From an uncultured Bacteroidales bacterium (GTDB lineage: Bacteria > Bacteroidota > Bacteroidia > Bacteroidales > Paludibacteraceae): 6,110 nt of DNA. Below are positions 5,671 through 6,110 of the stretch, piece by piece. The DNA lies in contig CAKUUM010000061.1 in NCBI GenBank assembly GCA_934692905.1, positions 1 to 6,110 of the forward strand. Direction: 5' to 3'. Made by a program: the position numbers and the translations under genes. Below the pieces are notes generated by a model that ran no database searches, was not told where the DNA came from, and was given only the letters and a program-made list of their open reading frames with translations. The stretch's first letter is position 1. Every line of letters begins with the position of its first letter.

Positions 5671-5897
5671 CGATACAGCCATTCGGCGGAAAGGAGTGCG
5701 CCGACGGTTTGCATGACATATCACTCCTAACTTTAGCGTTTGCTATTGTTCTATTCACGTTGGAATGTCAGAAACTTCAATAGTGTAGAATATGAACAAG
5801 TCAAGCAAACGTCCGTGTTGTGTTGCGCGGGCGTGACTTGTGTTCTACTAGGCATTTCTGACAGCCGCAACGTGAGCAAGTCCCGCTCGCGTTTTTT
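5671..5897 (+). ncRNA. Candidate structured RNA: pseudoknot, long interrupted hairpin and terminator
   Basis: About 225 nt between a consensus promoter and an intrinsic terminator, with no convincing reading frame. A possible H-type pseudoknot comes first (5683-5728), then a small hairpin TAGC-gttt-GCTA (5734-5745). The long hairpin 5756-5874 has five nested helices: 5756-5762/5868-5874 (7 bp), 5767-5774/5855-5862 (8 bp), 5785-5790/5843-5848 (6 bp), 5796-5802/5835-5841 (7 bp) and 5809-5817/5826-5834 (9 bp, two G-U), with an 8-nt apical loop. The largest internal loop is 10 nt against 6 nt (5775-5784 / 5849-5854). An extended hairpin with a central bubble recalls 6S RNA, though it is shorter. 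The promoter-plus-terminator layout recalls the Bacteroidales-1 RNA class. Neither identity can be settled by eye. RNase P, tmRNA and SRP RNA signatures were looked for and not seen. An attenuator or riboswitch role is also possible. Confidence 0.55.
5869..5897 (+). terminator. Intrinsic terminator of the structured RNA, competing with its basal stem
   Basis: 5869-5877 pairs with 5885-5893 as nine consecutive pairs (one G-U), with a 7-nt loop and a T run at 5892-5897. The first six bases of its 5' arm (5869-5874) are also the 3' strand of the basal helix with 5756-5762, so the two structures exclude each other. Confidence 0.8.
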
Positions 5898-5966
5898 ATG
5901 TGTATAGGTCAGTACCTGCGCTGCAACAACAATTATCCGAGACGTACACAACAAAATACTACTGAT

Positions 5967-6110
5967 ACGAAGAAAAGATTATCTATTATCTCACTATTGT
6001 GCATCTTTGCTATCGGCAATTTGCAGGCTTATGTATTATCGGGCAGGACCAACGTTGGGGCTATGAACCTCCCGAAGCAACGACCTTCAATGAGGTCTAT
6101 ACGGAGTTTA
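5967..6110 (+). CDS. Partial 5' end of a possible exported protein; start and frame uncertain
   Basis: From 5967 one frame reads T-KKRLSIISLLCIFAIG-NLQA: a basic start, a hydrophobic core and an LQA-type cleavage site, so a convincing signal peptide. The codon where ATG is expected is ACG (5967-5969). The only in-frame ATG is at 5898, directly after the terminator T-run, and would give an unusually long polar leader of 24 residues. After about 6040 this frame becomes Arg/Ser-rich (GRTNVGAMNLPKQR), while the frame one base back reads GQDQRWGYEPPEATTFNEVY, which looks far more like real protein. A single missing base near 6030-6043 would join signal and mature part. The gene may therefore be a pseudogene, or the sequence may contain an error. 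It runs off the right edge and the family was not recognised. Confidence 0.4.

Noticed and set aside
5553..5783. Open frame of 76 codons over the terminator and third promoter
   Set aside because: It starts inside the terminator hairpin and crosses a consensus promoter and the pseudoknot. It has no recognisable protein features.
5671..5897. tmRNA, RNase P RNA or SRP RNA
   Set aside because: There is no tRNA-like TTCGAATC/CCA end, no RNase P core motifs, and no SRP GGAA-tetraloop domain.
5671..6110. Retron (msr-msd RNA followed by a reverse transcriptase)
   Set aside because: The long hairpin looks msd-like, but an intrinsic terminator follows directly. The downstream partial frame encodes a signal peptide, and no reverse transcriptase motifs are visible in the window.

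Overview
The window looks like a chromosomal segment from a member of the Bacteroidota, most likely order Bacteroidales (Bacteroides/Prevotella-like). Three promoters match the phylum-specific consensus (a -33 TTTG-like box, exactly 20 bp, then TAnnTTTG). Leaders before start codons are A-rich without Shine-Dalgarno boxes. The spacers carry short heptameric repeats of a kind often seen in Bacteroidales, and the left edge holds the tail of an IS4-type transposase.

Layout. Positions 1-250 hold a decayed transposase remnant. A promoter at 296-327 precedes a maltose/galactoside-type sugar O-acetyltransferase (353-942) whose frame is broken by an apparent one-base deletion near 533. A second promoter (1003-1034) starts a run of four intact same-strand genes: an exported carboxymuconolactone-decarboxylase/cupin fusion (1055-2101), a short DXS-like thiamine-diphosphate enzyme (2124-3884), an SDR oxidoreductase with an insertion between its catalytic Ser and Tyr (3952-4773), and a flavodoxin-fold iron-sulfur flavoprotein (4959-5495). 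No other good promoter was found inside the run, and a strong intrinsic terminator closes it at 5538-5572. The four may therefore be one transcription unit, although the 67- and 185-bp spacers leave room for internal starts. All four look like redox or small-molecule carbon enzymes, but the sequence does not reveal a shared pathway.

The most interesting part is the apparently non-coding stretch 5573-5966. A third promoter (5635-5666), with a palindrome in its spacer, is followed by about 225 nt that can fold into a compact H-type pseudoknot (5683-5728), a small hairpin (5734-5745), a long interrupted hairpin of 37 possible base pairs (5756-5874) and an intrinsic terminator (5869-5897). The terminator's 5' arm overlaps the 3' strand of the long hairpin's basal stem, so the two cannot form together. 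This is either a free-standing structured small RNA or an attenuator/riboswitch-like leader. It precedes a partial coding region with a clear signal-peptide-like start (from about 5967), but the expected start codon reads ACG and a frame change seems needed downstream.
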